Part shown: positions 11,068 to 18,205 of the stretch, in pieces
How the letters are laid out: each line of letters begins with the position of its first letter
Numbering within the stretch: the stretch's first letter is position 1
Assembly: GCA_016716125.1 (NCBI GenBank)
Contig: JADJWZ010000002.1
Span: 248,001-312,000, forward strand
Length of the DNA: 64,000 bases
Direction: 5' to 3'
Origin: Ignavibacteria bacterium
GTDB lineage: Bacteria; Bacteroidota; Ignavibacteria; Tepidaquicellales; Tepidaquicellaceae
The notes under the pieces: generated by a model
What the model saw: only the letters and a program-made list of their open reading frames with translations
Databases searched by the model: none
Told to the model about the DNA's origin: nothing
Made by a program: the position numbers and the translations under genes

Positions 11068-11191
11068 CTGTCTCAAAACAATACAAATTACCACGAAGTC
11101 CCGAAGGCACTAAGTAAAATGTTTTTAAAAATAGAATACTTTGTGTCTTTGTGCCTTCGTGATTAATAAATATTTTCTAGTTTTGAGACAG
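11068..11191. repeat. MITE-like palindromic element with 12-bp terminal inverted repeats
   Basis: Perfect ends CTGTCTCAAAAC (11068-11079) and GTTTTGAGACAG (11180-11191) enclose an inner imperfect palindrome (ACCACGAAGTCCCGAAGGCAC … GTGTCTTTGTGCCTTCGTG). No coding capacity is seen. Related partial copies are at about 14932-15029 and 18142-18210, and half an end lies near 16936-16946. It occupies most of the 11001-11332 gap. Confidence 0.75.
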
Positions 11192-11244
11192 ACCATTATT
11201 AGAAAGACATTCCTGGATGCAATCTCAGAAGTAAAAAAATAAAA

Positions 11245-11272
11245 TAATTAAGGACAAAAATGTCCTTTATTA
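11245..11272. promoter_or_regulatory. Candidate Rrf2-type operator upstream of the Rrf2 regulator
   Basis: Perfect arms AAGGACA (11250-11256) and TGTCCTT (11261-11267) around AAAA. After one mismatch a further four pairs match, giving about 11 paired positions per side. It lies 60 bp before the regulator start. An autoregulatory operator is inference from position and symmetry; no second copy was seen in the window. Confidence 0.5.
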
Positions 11273-11331
11273 TTTGAAGATTAATTTGTAAGTTTGTTAA
11301 GAAAGTTTTTTAACAAGTATAATTAATCAGA

Positions 11332-11769
11332 ATGATGTTCTCAAAAGCTTGTGAATACGGAATTAAAGCTGCTATCTTTATAACATATAAATCTCAGCAG
11401 GCAGGGATGGTAAGCTTAACTGAAATTTCAAATGAAATTGATTCACCGGTTGCATTTACTGCAAAGGTATTACAGCAGCTTACAAAAAACAAAATTGTCG
11501 ATTCGATAAGAGGACCGGCAGGGGGCTTTCAGATAACCCGGAAGAAAGCTGAAAAAATTAAACTCAGTAAGATTGTATCAGTGCTGGACGGTGATTCCAT
11601 TTATAAAGGCTGCGGACTGGGACTTCCCAGATGTAATGACAAAAATCCATGTCCGATTCATCATAAGTTTGCAGAGATACGAAGCCAATTAAAACAAATG
11701 CTTGAAACAACTTCATTATGGGATTTATCAAAAGACATTAACAACGGAGATGCATTCTTAAAACAATGA
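11332..11769 (+). CDS. Rrf2 family transcriptional regulator, probable Fe-S sensor
   Basis: 145 residues. An N-terminal winged helix (MFSKACEYGIKAAIFI … GPAGGFQITR) is typical of Rrf2/NsrR/IscR. Three cysteines at 94, 101 and 107 (CGLGLPRC, NPCPIH) are placed like the cluster ligands of NsrR and IscR, so it probably senses nitric oxide, oxygen or cluster status. Next downstream (53 bp) is the Fe-S repair gene ric, then a NirK-like copper protein. NO-responsive control of that block is the simplest reading. A palindromic site lies upstream. Two ATGs (11332, 11335) are adjacent; either could start translation. It could alternatively be a general IscR-like regulator. Confidence 0.88.
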   Translation: MMFSKACEYGIKAAIFITYKSQQAGMVSLTEISNEIDSPVAFTAKVLQQLTKNKIVDSIRGPAGGFQITRKKAEKIKLSKIVSVLDGDSIYKGCGLGLPRCNDKNPCPIHHKFAEIRSQLKQMLETTSLWDLSKDINNGDAFLKQ

Positions 11770-11822
11770 CAAAATTATTTTCACTTATATTCAAATTTGT
11801 AAATTAAAAAATATCAGACAAA

Positions 11823-12554
11823 ATGGAAAACCTAAAAACACAAAGTATCGGTAAATTTGTAGCGGATAATTTCCGTACAGCATCTGTATTTCAGAAATAC
11901 GGTATAGATTTTTGCTGTAAGGGAGGCAAATCAATTAACGAAGTATGCGAAAGTAAAAACATATCGGCGGATGAGCTGCTGACTAAGCTGAGCGAAGTAT
12001 CAGATCTTCCGGCAGAGCCAAATACAGATTTTCAAAACTGGGATCTGGATCTGCTCGCGAATCACATAGAAAAGAAGCATCACAGATATGTTGAAAAATC
12101 AATTCCCGCCTTAAAGCAATTCCTTGAAAAACTGTGTAAAGTACACGGAGAAAATCATCCTGAACTGTTTGAGATAAATGAACAGTTTAATTTATCAGCC
12201 GGAGAGCTTGCGATGCATATGAAAAAAGAAGAGCTCATGCTTTTTCCATATATCAGAAAAATGGCATTATCAAAAAATAACAATGAAGTATATGATCAGC
12301 CGCATTTTGGATCAGTTCAAAATCCGATAAAAGTGATGCTGGAAGAACATGATACGGAAGGGGACAGATTCAGAAAAATAGCGGAACTCAGTAATAATTA
12401 TTCATCACCGGCAGACGGCTGCACCACTTACAAAGTCGCTTTTAATTTGTTAAAAGAATTTGAAGAAGATCTGCATTTACACATTCATTTAGAGAATAAC
12501 ATTTTATTTCCAAAGTCGATTGAACTGGAAAAAGAGCTGACTGCTTTAGTTTAA
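11823..12554 (+). CDS. ric: Iron-sulfur cluster repair di-iron protein (RIC/YtfE/ScdA)
   Basis: 243 residues, the full length for the family. The N-terminal ScdA/DUF542 domain carries the signature YGIDFCCKGGKS (tandem Cys near 31-32). The C-terminal hemerythrin-like domain supplies His/Glu iron ligands in HIEKKHHRYV, HMKKEELMLFPY, EEHDTEGDRF and HLHIHLENNILFP. RIC proteins repair Fe-S clusters damaged by nitric oxide or oxidants and can handle NO at the di-iron site, acting in the cytoplasm. It follows an Rrf2 Fe-S regulator and precedes a NirK-like protein, consistent with a nitrosative-stress unit. The gene is intact although neighbours on both sides are broken. Confidence 0.92.
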   Translation: MENLKTQSIGKFVADNFRTASVFQKYGIDFCCKGGKSINEVCESKNISADELLTKLSEVSDLPAEPNTDFQNWDLDLLANHIEKKHHRYVEKSIPALKQFLEKLCKVHGENHPELFEINEQFNLSAGELAMHMKKEELMLFPYIRKMALSKNNNEVYDQPHFGSVQNPIKVMLEEHDTEGDRFRKIAELSNNYSSPADGCTTYKVAFNLLKEFEEDLHLHIHLENNILFPKSIELEKELTALV

Positions 12555-12636
12555 AATTTTAAGAATCTGTTTAATATAAATTTAAACAATTAAATAATTT
12601 TTGATCAATCAAAATTTACATTCCAAATATAACATT

Positions 12637-14379
12637 ATGAAAACTATAAATATAAAATCCGGAATAATGAGAATCATATTTGTATTCTCAGTTTGTCTTA
12701 CATTCATTTTAATAACAGCGGAAACTTCACAAGCCTGCCCCTATTGCAATAAAACGTTTTACGATGAATTGCTTAATGACCGGGGAAATACTTTAGGCGG
12801 TAAGGAATTACTTGCATCCATAATGAATCAGGAAGGAACAGCCGGAAGTCCTTCCATTACCGGAAGCGGTCAGAATCTTCAGAATACTACTCAGTCCACA
12901 GGGGGTGCGCCGATTGTCAGACCTGAGAATACAAACATTCCGCAGGAATTTATAGATATTATTAAAAGGGATGAAAGTCTTCAGATACCTGCAACCAGTT
13001 ACGTCCCGCAGGATGTTACTCCCGATAAAAAAGTAACGATAGAACTTGCCGAAGGAGAATCATACATAGGAAGGGGAGTGATGTTTAAAGGATTTACTAC
13101 AAGCGGTTCAATACCCGGTCCTACTATAATTGTAGATGAAGGCGATATTGTAGAATTTGAAGTAGTGAACAAAGGAACGATCCCGCACGGAGCGTCAATT
13201 CATGCAGCTTATACTCAGACATCAAAATACCTCGGTAAGATCGGATCAGGTGAAACAAAGTCAATGGTTTTCAGAGCAACAGTTCCGGGAGTATATATGT
13301 ATCACTGCGCGCCGGGAGGACATGCGATACCAATGCACATAATATTCGGTCAGTACGGAATGATGGTTGTAAAACCAAAGAAACAGTATAAGATGGAAGA
13401 AGTGATGAAGAAGAAACCTGATGTGGAAATATTCCTTGTCCAGCATGAACTGTATTCAAGCGGTAAAGACGCGATTGAAAGCAAGCCGATCTATGTTTTA
13501 TTCAACGGAAAAATTTTCAGATATGTAGATGAGCCCATAAAAGCCAAGCCGGGAGATTTTGTAAGAATTTATTTTCTGAATGCAGGACCGAATCTGGTAT
13601 CTACATTACATATAGTCGGCATTATATGGGACTACGTTTACTGGCAGGGTAATCCAAATGTAGCAATGCCGAATGGTCAAAGTGTAATTGCCGGTCCTTC
13701 AGATTCATGGGTAATTGATTTCAGAATGCCGCCGGATGAAGGAGCTTACACTCTTCTTACTCATGCAGTTGGATCAACAGACAGAGGCGCAATAGGACTG
13801 TTAGTTTGTGATAAGAATGCAGAGACGCCTGTTACTATAAAATCCGACGGTCCTGTATATTCAAAACAGGAAATGCAGGAAATAAAATCAAAAATTATCA
13901 GAACAATTTCACCGTTTGAACCAGGAAGCCCTGATGTAGATCCTCCTTCCGTGTATGGTAAAGAAACAAAAGAAGTCACGGTAAAAATTATAGGCAATTC
14001 ATTTTTTCCTAAGGTACTGCACATTGCTCCGGGAACATCCGTGAAATGGGTAAATGAAGATGTTTTTTCTTTTATGGAAGGAGAGTTTTCCGGAATTCAT
14101 AACGCGGTCTCATATGAAGCGCCTGAAAATTTCTTTTCACCTCTGCTGTCACATGCTGAAAGTTATACTCATAAATTTGAAACGGACGGAACATATAAAT
14201 ATATGTGCGCTCCTCACCCGTATATGAAAGGCGTAATAGTCGTTGGCGAATCGGAAGACGTGGCTGCAGCTTCATTCGGCTGGATAAAATGGCTAAGTAT
14301 AATTTCATTCATACTGATTCTTTCAATGCTCCTTGTTTTAAATTCAATCAGAAGAAAGTATGCTCTGAAAACCGCGTGA
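12637..14379 (+). CDS. NirK-like multicopper protein fused to a C-terminal cupredoxin and membrane anchor
   Basis: 580 residues from ATG 12637 (a TTG at 12601 is in frame, but the signal sequence begins at the ATG). Order: signal segment, a CPYC motif (34-37), two NirK-type cupredoxin domains (about 130-395), an amicyanin-like cupredoxin (about 445-537) and a C-terminal transmembrane helix (about 550-570). Type 1 ligands in domain 1 are H184, C224 and H234; type 2 ligands are H189, H223 and H376. The C-terminal domain has H488, C524, H527 and M530. The type 1 axial Met of NirK/AniA (GMHIANGM) is replaced by Gln239 (PMHIIFGQ). The catalytic Asp of PHNxDFH is Ser187 and the second-domain catalytic His aligns with Ile330. 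It may be a divergent nitrite reductase with built-in electron donor, or a copper protein with another substrate. Confidence 0.8.
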   Translation: MKTINIKSGIMRIIFVFSVCLTFILITAETSQACPYCNKTFYDELLNDRGNTLGGKELLASIMNQEGTAGSPSITGSGQNLQNTTQSTGGAPIVRPENTNIPQEFIDIIKRDESLQIPATSYVPQDVTPDKKVTIELAEGESYIGRGVMFKGFTTSGSIPGPTIIVDEGDIVEFEVVNKGTIPHGASIHAAYTQTSKYLGKIGSGETKSMVFRATVPGVYMYHCAPGGHAIPMHIIFGQYGMMVVKPKKQYKMEEVMKKKPDVEIFLVQHELYSSGKDAIESKPIYVLFNGKIFRYVDEPIKAKPGDFVRIYFLNAGPNLVSTLHIVGIIWDYVYWQGNPNVAMPNGQSVIAGPSDSWVIDFRMPPDEGAYTLLTHAVGSTDRGAIGLLVCDKNAETPVTIKSDGPVYSKQEMQEIKSKIIRTISPFEPGSPDVDPPSVYGKETKEVTVKIIGNSFFPKVLHIAPGTSVKWVNEDVFSFMEGEFSGIHNAVSYEAPENFFSPLLSHAESYTHKFETDGTYKYMCAPHPYMKGVIVVGESEDVAAASFGWIKWLSIISFILILSMLLVLNSIRRKYALKTA

Positions 14380-14449
14380 GGAATTATGTAATACTCGTAA
14401 TATTGTTACTTTAAAAATAAATCAATGTGCGAAATTTAAATATATTAAA

Positions 14450-14836
14450 ATGAAACATAAAAAATTTAAAATCAAACATCTTAAAAAGCGGATCACTATA
14501 CCGGGACTTACTTTACTTATTTTACTGATTCAGCATACCGCGTTATTTGCTCAGAGCAAAACTCCGGACTCCGATTCAAATTTATATCCTACATTTTTAC
14601 TGATATTTTTAATTGCGCTTATATCATCCATTTTTATCGGACTGGAGATCTTAGATGATCCGAAATATGAATCACAGGACACTATACAGGTCAACCATTC
14701 AATAAGTGTGTCCGATTTAGTTACTGATTCGGGAAATGAATTATACAGTAAATTAAAAGGTGAATTTAGTATTGCGTATTATTTTACCGGTGTTCTTTTA
14801 ATTGTATATGGTGTGATATTGTTTGTGATGTATTGA
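14450..14836 (+). CDS. Small membrane protein of unknown function
   Basis: 128 residues, not recognised. A basic N-terminus and hydrophobic segment end in ALFAQS, a likely signal peptide or first helix. Further helices lie near 45-65 (PTFLLIFLIALISSIFIGLE) and 108-127 (IAYYFTGVLLIVYGVILFVM), with a polar 40-residue loop between. It lies 70 bp after the NirK-like gene on the same strand and may belong to the same unit. Possible roles are assembly or electron transfer for the copper protein, but the sequence does not show any. Beyond it come palindromic repeats. Confidence 0.6.
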   Translation: MKHKKFKIKHLKKRITIPGLTLLILLIQHTALFAQSKTPDSDSNLYPTFLLIFLIALISSIFIGLEILDDPKYESQDTIQVNHSISVSDLVTDSGNELYSKLKGEFSIAYYFTGVLLIVYGVILFVMY

Positions 14837-14853
14837 TGGTTAATTTAAGAGCA

Positions 14854-14879
14854 CGTTCCCAATCGGGAGATTGGGAACG
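14854..14879. repeat. Perfect hairpin CGTTCCCAATC / GATTGGGAACG
   Basis: An 11-bp perfect stem with loop GGGA, starting 18 bp after the small membrane protein stop. There is no T-tract, so it is more likely a dispersed palindrome than a terminator. Confidence 0.6.
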
Positions 14880-14898
14880 AGGGAGAATACATTCGGTA

Positions 14899-14922
14899 GT
14901 AGCCGCAGGCTTTAGCCTGCGC
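14899..14922 (+). repeat. REP hairpin (GTAG + CCGCAGGC / GCCTGCGC)
   Basis: The same family as the cluster at 10132-10459, plus orientation, loop TTTA, last stem base changed. Confidence 0.85.
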
Positions 14923-14931
14923 GAATATAAA

Positions 14932-15029
14932 TTAACCACAAAGTCACAAAGGCACAAAGCTTTCAATTTTTAAAACATTTTCCTTAGTGTCTTCGTGACT
15001 TGGTGGTAAATAGTAATGTTTTGAGACAC
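14932..15029. repeat. Partial copy of the MITE-like palindrome
   Basis: Inner arms CCACAAAGTCACAAAGGCAC and GTGTCTTCGTGACTTGGTGG, followed by one terminal end GTTTTGAGACA; the other end is missing. The gap 14837-15535 also holds two REPs and a minus-strand open frame at 14984-15217 that I do not accept as a gene. Confidence 0.65.
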
Positions 15030-15381
15030 TCTCGAGTCATAATGAAAAGGAGAAAGATATTTTTCGTACCTCTAATTGTATTTTTGGTTAACGCTACGGG
15101 CGTTTTTAATTCATAAGTCATTGTTATTTTAAATTCCGGTGGCGGAATGATTTTAAACCCTTTAATCATAAAACTGGCTTTTGATATTTTCATCTCTCCG
15201 GAGTTGATCATTCCCAAAATGAGATGTTCGAATGTTTTATCAATATTAGTAGAAAATTGAAAAGATACATATTCCGATAAGATTTCAATTTTAGCGGCTA
15301 CGAGAATTACAATTATTTGAATTTACAATTGAGATTTATTAAATCTTTAAAGATGAATATATAAATTATAAAAATATTTCC

Positions 15382-15405
15382 CCGCAACCTGAAGGTTGCG
15401 GCTAC
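15382..15405 (-). repeat. REP hairpin (CCGCAACC / GGTTGCGG, then CTAC)
   Basis: The minus-oriented REP of the ACC/GGT stem type, loop TGAA. Degenerate remnants of the family lie nearby at about 15294-15304 and 15430-15456. Confidence 0.8.
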
Positions 15406-15535
15406 GAAATTTTATTACAACATGGTGAATGTACCCGCAGGCTTTATCGAACGCGAATGGATAAGGACGGAAATTACATATGGAGTGAGATTAAAGAAAT
15501 TAATGTATTAGAAATTATAGATTATCATTAAATAT

Positions 15536-16631
15536 ATGAGTAAATAAAAATCAATTTTGTATGAACCTGATTCAGTTTCCCACCCCGGGGAAACTTTATC
15601 CGAAAAACTGGCAGAACTTGAAATTGGACCAAAGGAATTTGCCTTGCGATCAAACAAACCTGAAAAAACCATAAGTGAGATAATTAACGGGAAAAGTTCT
15701 ATTACTCCGGATATGGCTGTACAGTTTGAAAATGTTTTGAACATTCCTGCTAAGTTTTGGCTTAACAGACAGGCAAACTTTGATGAATTTGCAGCAAGGA
15801 AAAGATCCAGAGAAAATCTTCAGGAAAGTATAAACTGGGCATTAAAATTCCACTGAAACAAATGTATGAGTATAAATGGATCACTGAATGAAGTCCAAAG
15901 AGAAAGCCACAGAAAACCTTTAGGTTTCTTTTTGGAATATAAGCGCAGAATCATGGAAGAATATTTATCTGGAACAAAATCTAAAAGTAAAGTTCAGAAT
16001 ATCACTTAAAAATTCAGGAGAGCCTGAAGCGATATCTGCCTGGCTGCGTAAAGGAGAGCTTGATGCGAAAATTATCACCGCTCCGGGATTTGATGACCGA
16101 ACATTAAAGCAATGTTTAGGCGAAATGCAGGAATTAATGTATAAAGAGCCGGATAATTTTTATCAGGAATTATATGATATTTGCCTCAAAAGCGGTGTGA
16201 AGTTAATTTTAACTCAATCTCTTAGCAAGGCTCCAATAAGCGGTGCAGCGAGATGGCTAAATGAAAATCCTGTTATTCAGCTTTCAAGCAGATATAAGTG
16301 GAATGATGTTTTCTGGTTCACATTTTTTCATGAAATCGGACACATATTGTTACATGGTAAAAAGGATTTCTTTCTTGAAGATGTTAAATACAGGGAAAAA
16401 GATATTGCAAAAGAGAATGAGGCTGATGAATTTGCAATTGACAAGACATTTAATCTATATAAGGAAAATGAATTTTTAAAATCCGGTATAATATCGGCTA
16501 AAAGGATCAATGATTTTTCCAAAGAGAACAAAATAAATCCGGCAGTTATAGTCGGAAGATTACAATGCAGAGGTAAATTAAAATTTTCAGAAATGAACAA
16601 TCTGAGAAAAAGATTTGAACTATCAAATTAA
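15536..16631 (+). pseudogene. XRE regulator fused to ImmA/IrrE peptidase domain (HigA-like), frameshifted
   Basis: An N-terminal HigA/XRE domain (VSHPGETLSEKLAELEIG … ISEIINGKSSITPDMAVQFE … IPAKFWLNRQ) in 15557-15856 is followed in another frame by an ImmA/IrrE zinc-peptidase-like domain in about 15945-16631, with the HEIGHILLHG metal motif. Joining segments (IPLKQMYEYKWITE, FWNISAESWKNIYLEQN) show frameshifts near 15850, 15890-15900 and 15930. ATG 15536 is in frame with the HTH but is separated from it by a TAA three codons later; TTG 15557 is the other possible start. Such fusions are one-component stress or phage regulators or HigA-like antitoxins. No HigB toxin is adjacent. Confidence 0.8.
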
Positions 16632-16712
16632 TTAAAAATGGGTTCTATATGAATTGCAGTGGGTCTCTTTTATTATTTTTGAAATATATTTTCACAAATT
16701 AAAAAAATACAT

Positions 16713-16911
16713 TTGTCATTCCCGCGTGCTCTGGCGGGATCAATCAGGAATTTTAAATAATGACTATATGAATACATTGATTGAAAGGAAAATCCTGAAT
16801 AGAATAATTTGTTTTTTGAAATCGGATGAAAGGGAAGATCTGCCTGATCCGAATTTGTTAAAATGAGACCGTTTTATGACTGGATTCCCGCCAGGAGCAC
16901 GCGGGAATGAC
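16713..16911. repeat. Inverted pair of TTCCCGC…GCGGGAA palindromes
   Basis: One copy (TGTCATTCCCGCGTGCTC…) and a second in opposite orientation (…GAGCACGCGGGAATGACA) flank about 130 bp. The same family is at 55364-55396 and in tandem at 58413-58675. No gene is supported in 16632-17124. Confidence 0.75.
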
Positions 16912-17124
16912 AACCATTTGTTTTGTTATTTTAAAACAGTCTCAAACCTTAGCGGCAGAATTGGTATTCAAAATTATTTCCACAGTAAATCATATAGAAC
17001 CTAAAAATGATTTGTCCGGTAAGAAAATTTCACAAAAATAAATTCTTAATTCTCAAAAGATTAGAGGTAAGTTAAAAATCAAATTGTAAAGAATCAGAAA
17101 TGACTAAAAGGTTATTTCGTTTAT

Positions 17125-17835
17125 TCAAATATCCCCCTTCACAGGTCTCACAATAACATCTTCTATCAGAACTTTCTTTGGCTGGGCGAAGACATTCACG
17201 ACAATTTTGCCGATGTCTTCGGGCTGCATCATGCGGTGTTTGTAGCGCTGGCGGGCTTTGTTTTCCCACATTGCGGTCTCGACGGCGCCGGGAAGTATGT
17301 TGCTGATCTTTATGTTGAATCTGCGGACCTCTTCGCGGAGTGAATTTGACATTGCAAGCAGTCCGGCTTTTGAAGCGGCGTAAACTGCGCTGTTCTCGAA
17401 AGCGGTGTTCGCAGCGACTGATAATATATTTATTATGTGTCCGCGTTTGTTTTTGATCATCATCGGCAGAACGGATTTTATACAAAGGAATGAACCGCGG
17501 AGATTTGTGTCTATGACATTGTCATAATCAAAACTTTTTGTATCTGTGAATGATTTGAAAACAGTGGCTCCTGCATTATTGACTAAGCAGTCAATGCGTC
17601 CGTACTTTTCCTTTATCCTTTTTGCAGTGGACATTACGCTGCGTTCGGATGTGACATTGCAGACGAAGGCGGAGGCTTCTCTTTCAGCGAAATTGATCTC
17701 GCTTACTATTCTGACTAATCGTGATTTTCTGCGGGCTGTTACGACTACGATGTTACCGGCTTTGGAAAATGCCATAGCGGTTTCTTTGCCAATGCCTGTC
17801 GATGCGCCGGTGATCCATATTACTTTTTGTTCCAT
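17125..17835 (-). CDS. SDR family oxidoreductase
   Basis: 236 residues, the usual length of a classical short-chain dehydrogenase/reductase. The NAD(P) motif TGASTGIG is at 9-16, NNAG follows the third strand, and the catalytic Ser (ILSVAAN) and Tyr/Lys (YAASK) are in place. The C-terminal RPVKGDI lacks the common FabG GG-motif. The substrate cannot be told from sequence; YdfG-like SDRs reduce small 3-hydroxy acids or carbonyls. It stands alone between repeat-rich gaps, with its start ATG at 17835. Confidence 0.85.
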   Translation of the reverse strand: MEQKVIWITGASTGIGKETAMAFSKAGNIVVVTARRKSRLVRIVSEINFAEREASAFVCNVTSERSVMSTAKRIKEKYGRIDCLVNNAGATVFKSFTDTKSFDYDNVIDTNLRGSFLCIKSVLPMMIKNKRGHIINILSVAANTAFENSAVYAASKAGLLAMSNSLREEVRRFNIKISNILPGAVETAMWENKARQRYKHRMMQPEDIGKIVVNVFAQPKKVLIEDVIVRPVKGDI

Positions 17836-18205
17836 TATTAAATTTTACAAATATAAATTTTTTTAAGTAAAGCTGAAATTAAATTTTACAAAAAAATAAA
17901 ATGAATGAAATATAATAAAGTTCTGTCTCGTCAGCATAAAAATTAGAGTACCAACTTTCTTCTTTGAGAGAACAAAGGAAGAAACAAAGAAATTCCGATG
18001 TTTGAAAATTGCAATTCATTTCACAGTTGCTATAAATTTACTGGCGCAAATTTCTCAGACAATTTTAAGCAGCTATTGCTCAAGGGGCCCCCGCAAATTT
18101 CAAAAGGGGGGCAACCGCCGGGGGGGGGGCGGGGGTTCTTATGACTAAGACACTAAGGAAAATGTTTTAAAAAATAAAATACTTTGTGCCTTTGTGACTT
18201 TGTGG
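17836..18205. other. Gene-free stretch with degenerate repeats and a poly-G tract
   Basis: 17940-18060 resembles the repeat at 31440-31610 (AGAGAACAAAGGAAGAAAC, then TTGAAAATTGCAATTCATTT). At 18120-18135 there is a run of ten G, a C and five G, next to GGGGCCCCCG and GGGGGG, striking in this AT-rich sequence. From 18142 a partial MITE-like palindrome (CTAAGACACTAAGGAAAATG … CTTTGTGCCTTTGTGACTTT) runs into the mcmA stop codon. Confidence 0.6.

Noticed and set aside
12601..12636. TTG 12601 as start of the NirK-like protein
   Set aside because: ATG 12637 directly precedes the basic and hydrophobic signal segment; the extra 12 residues would sit in front of it.
14984..15217. Minus-strand 77-codon open frame
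   Set aside because: It starts in repeat-rich DNA, ends inside a MITE-like palindrome, and matches no family I know.
16654..16866. Plus-strand 70-codon open frame
   Set aside because: It runs through an inverted pair of palindromic repeats and has no protein signature.
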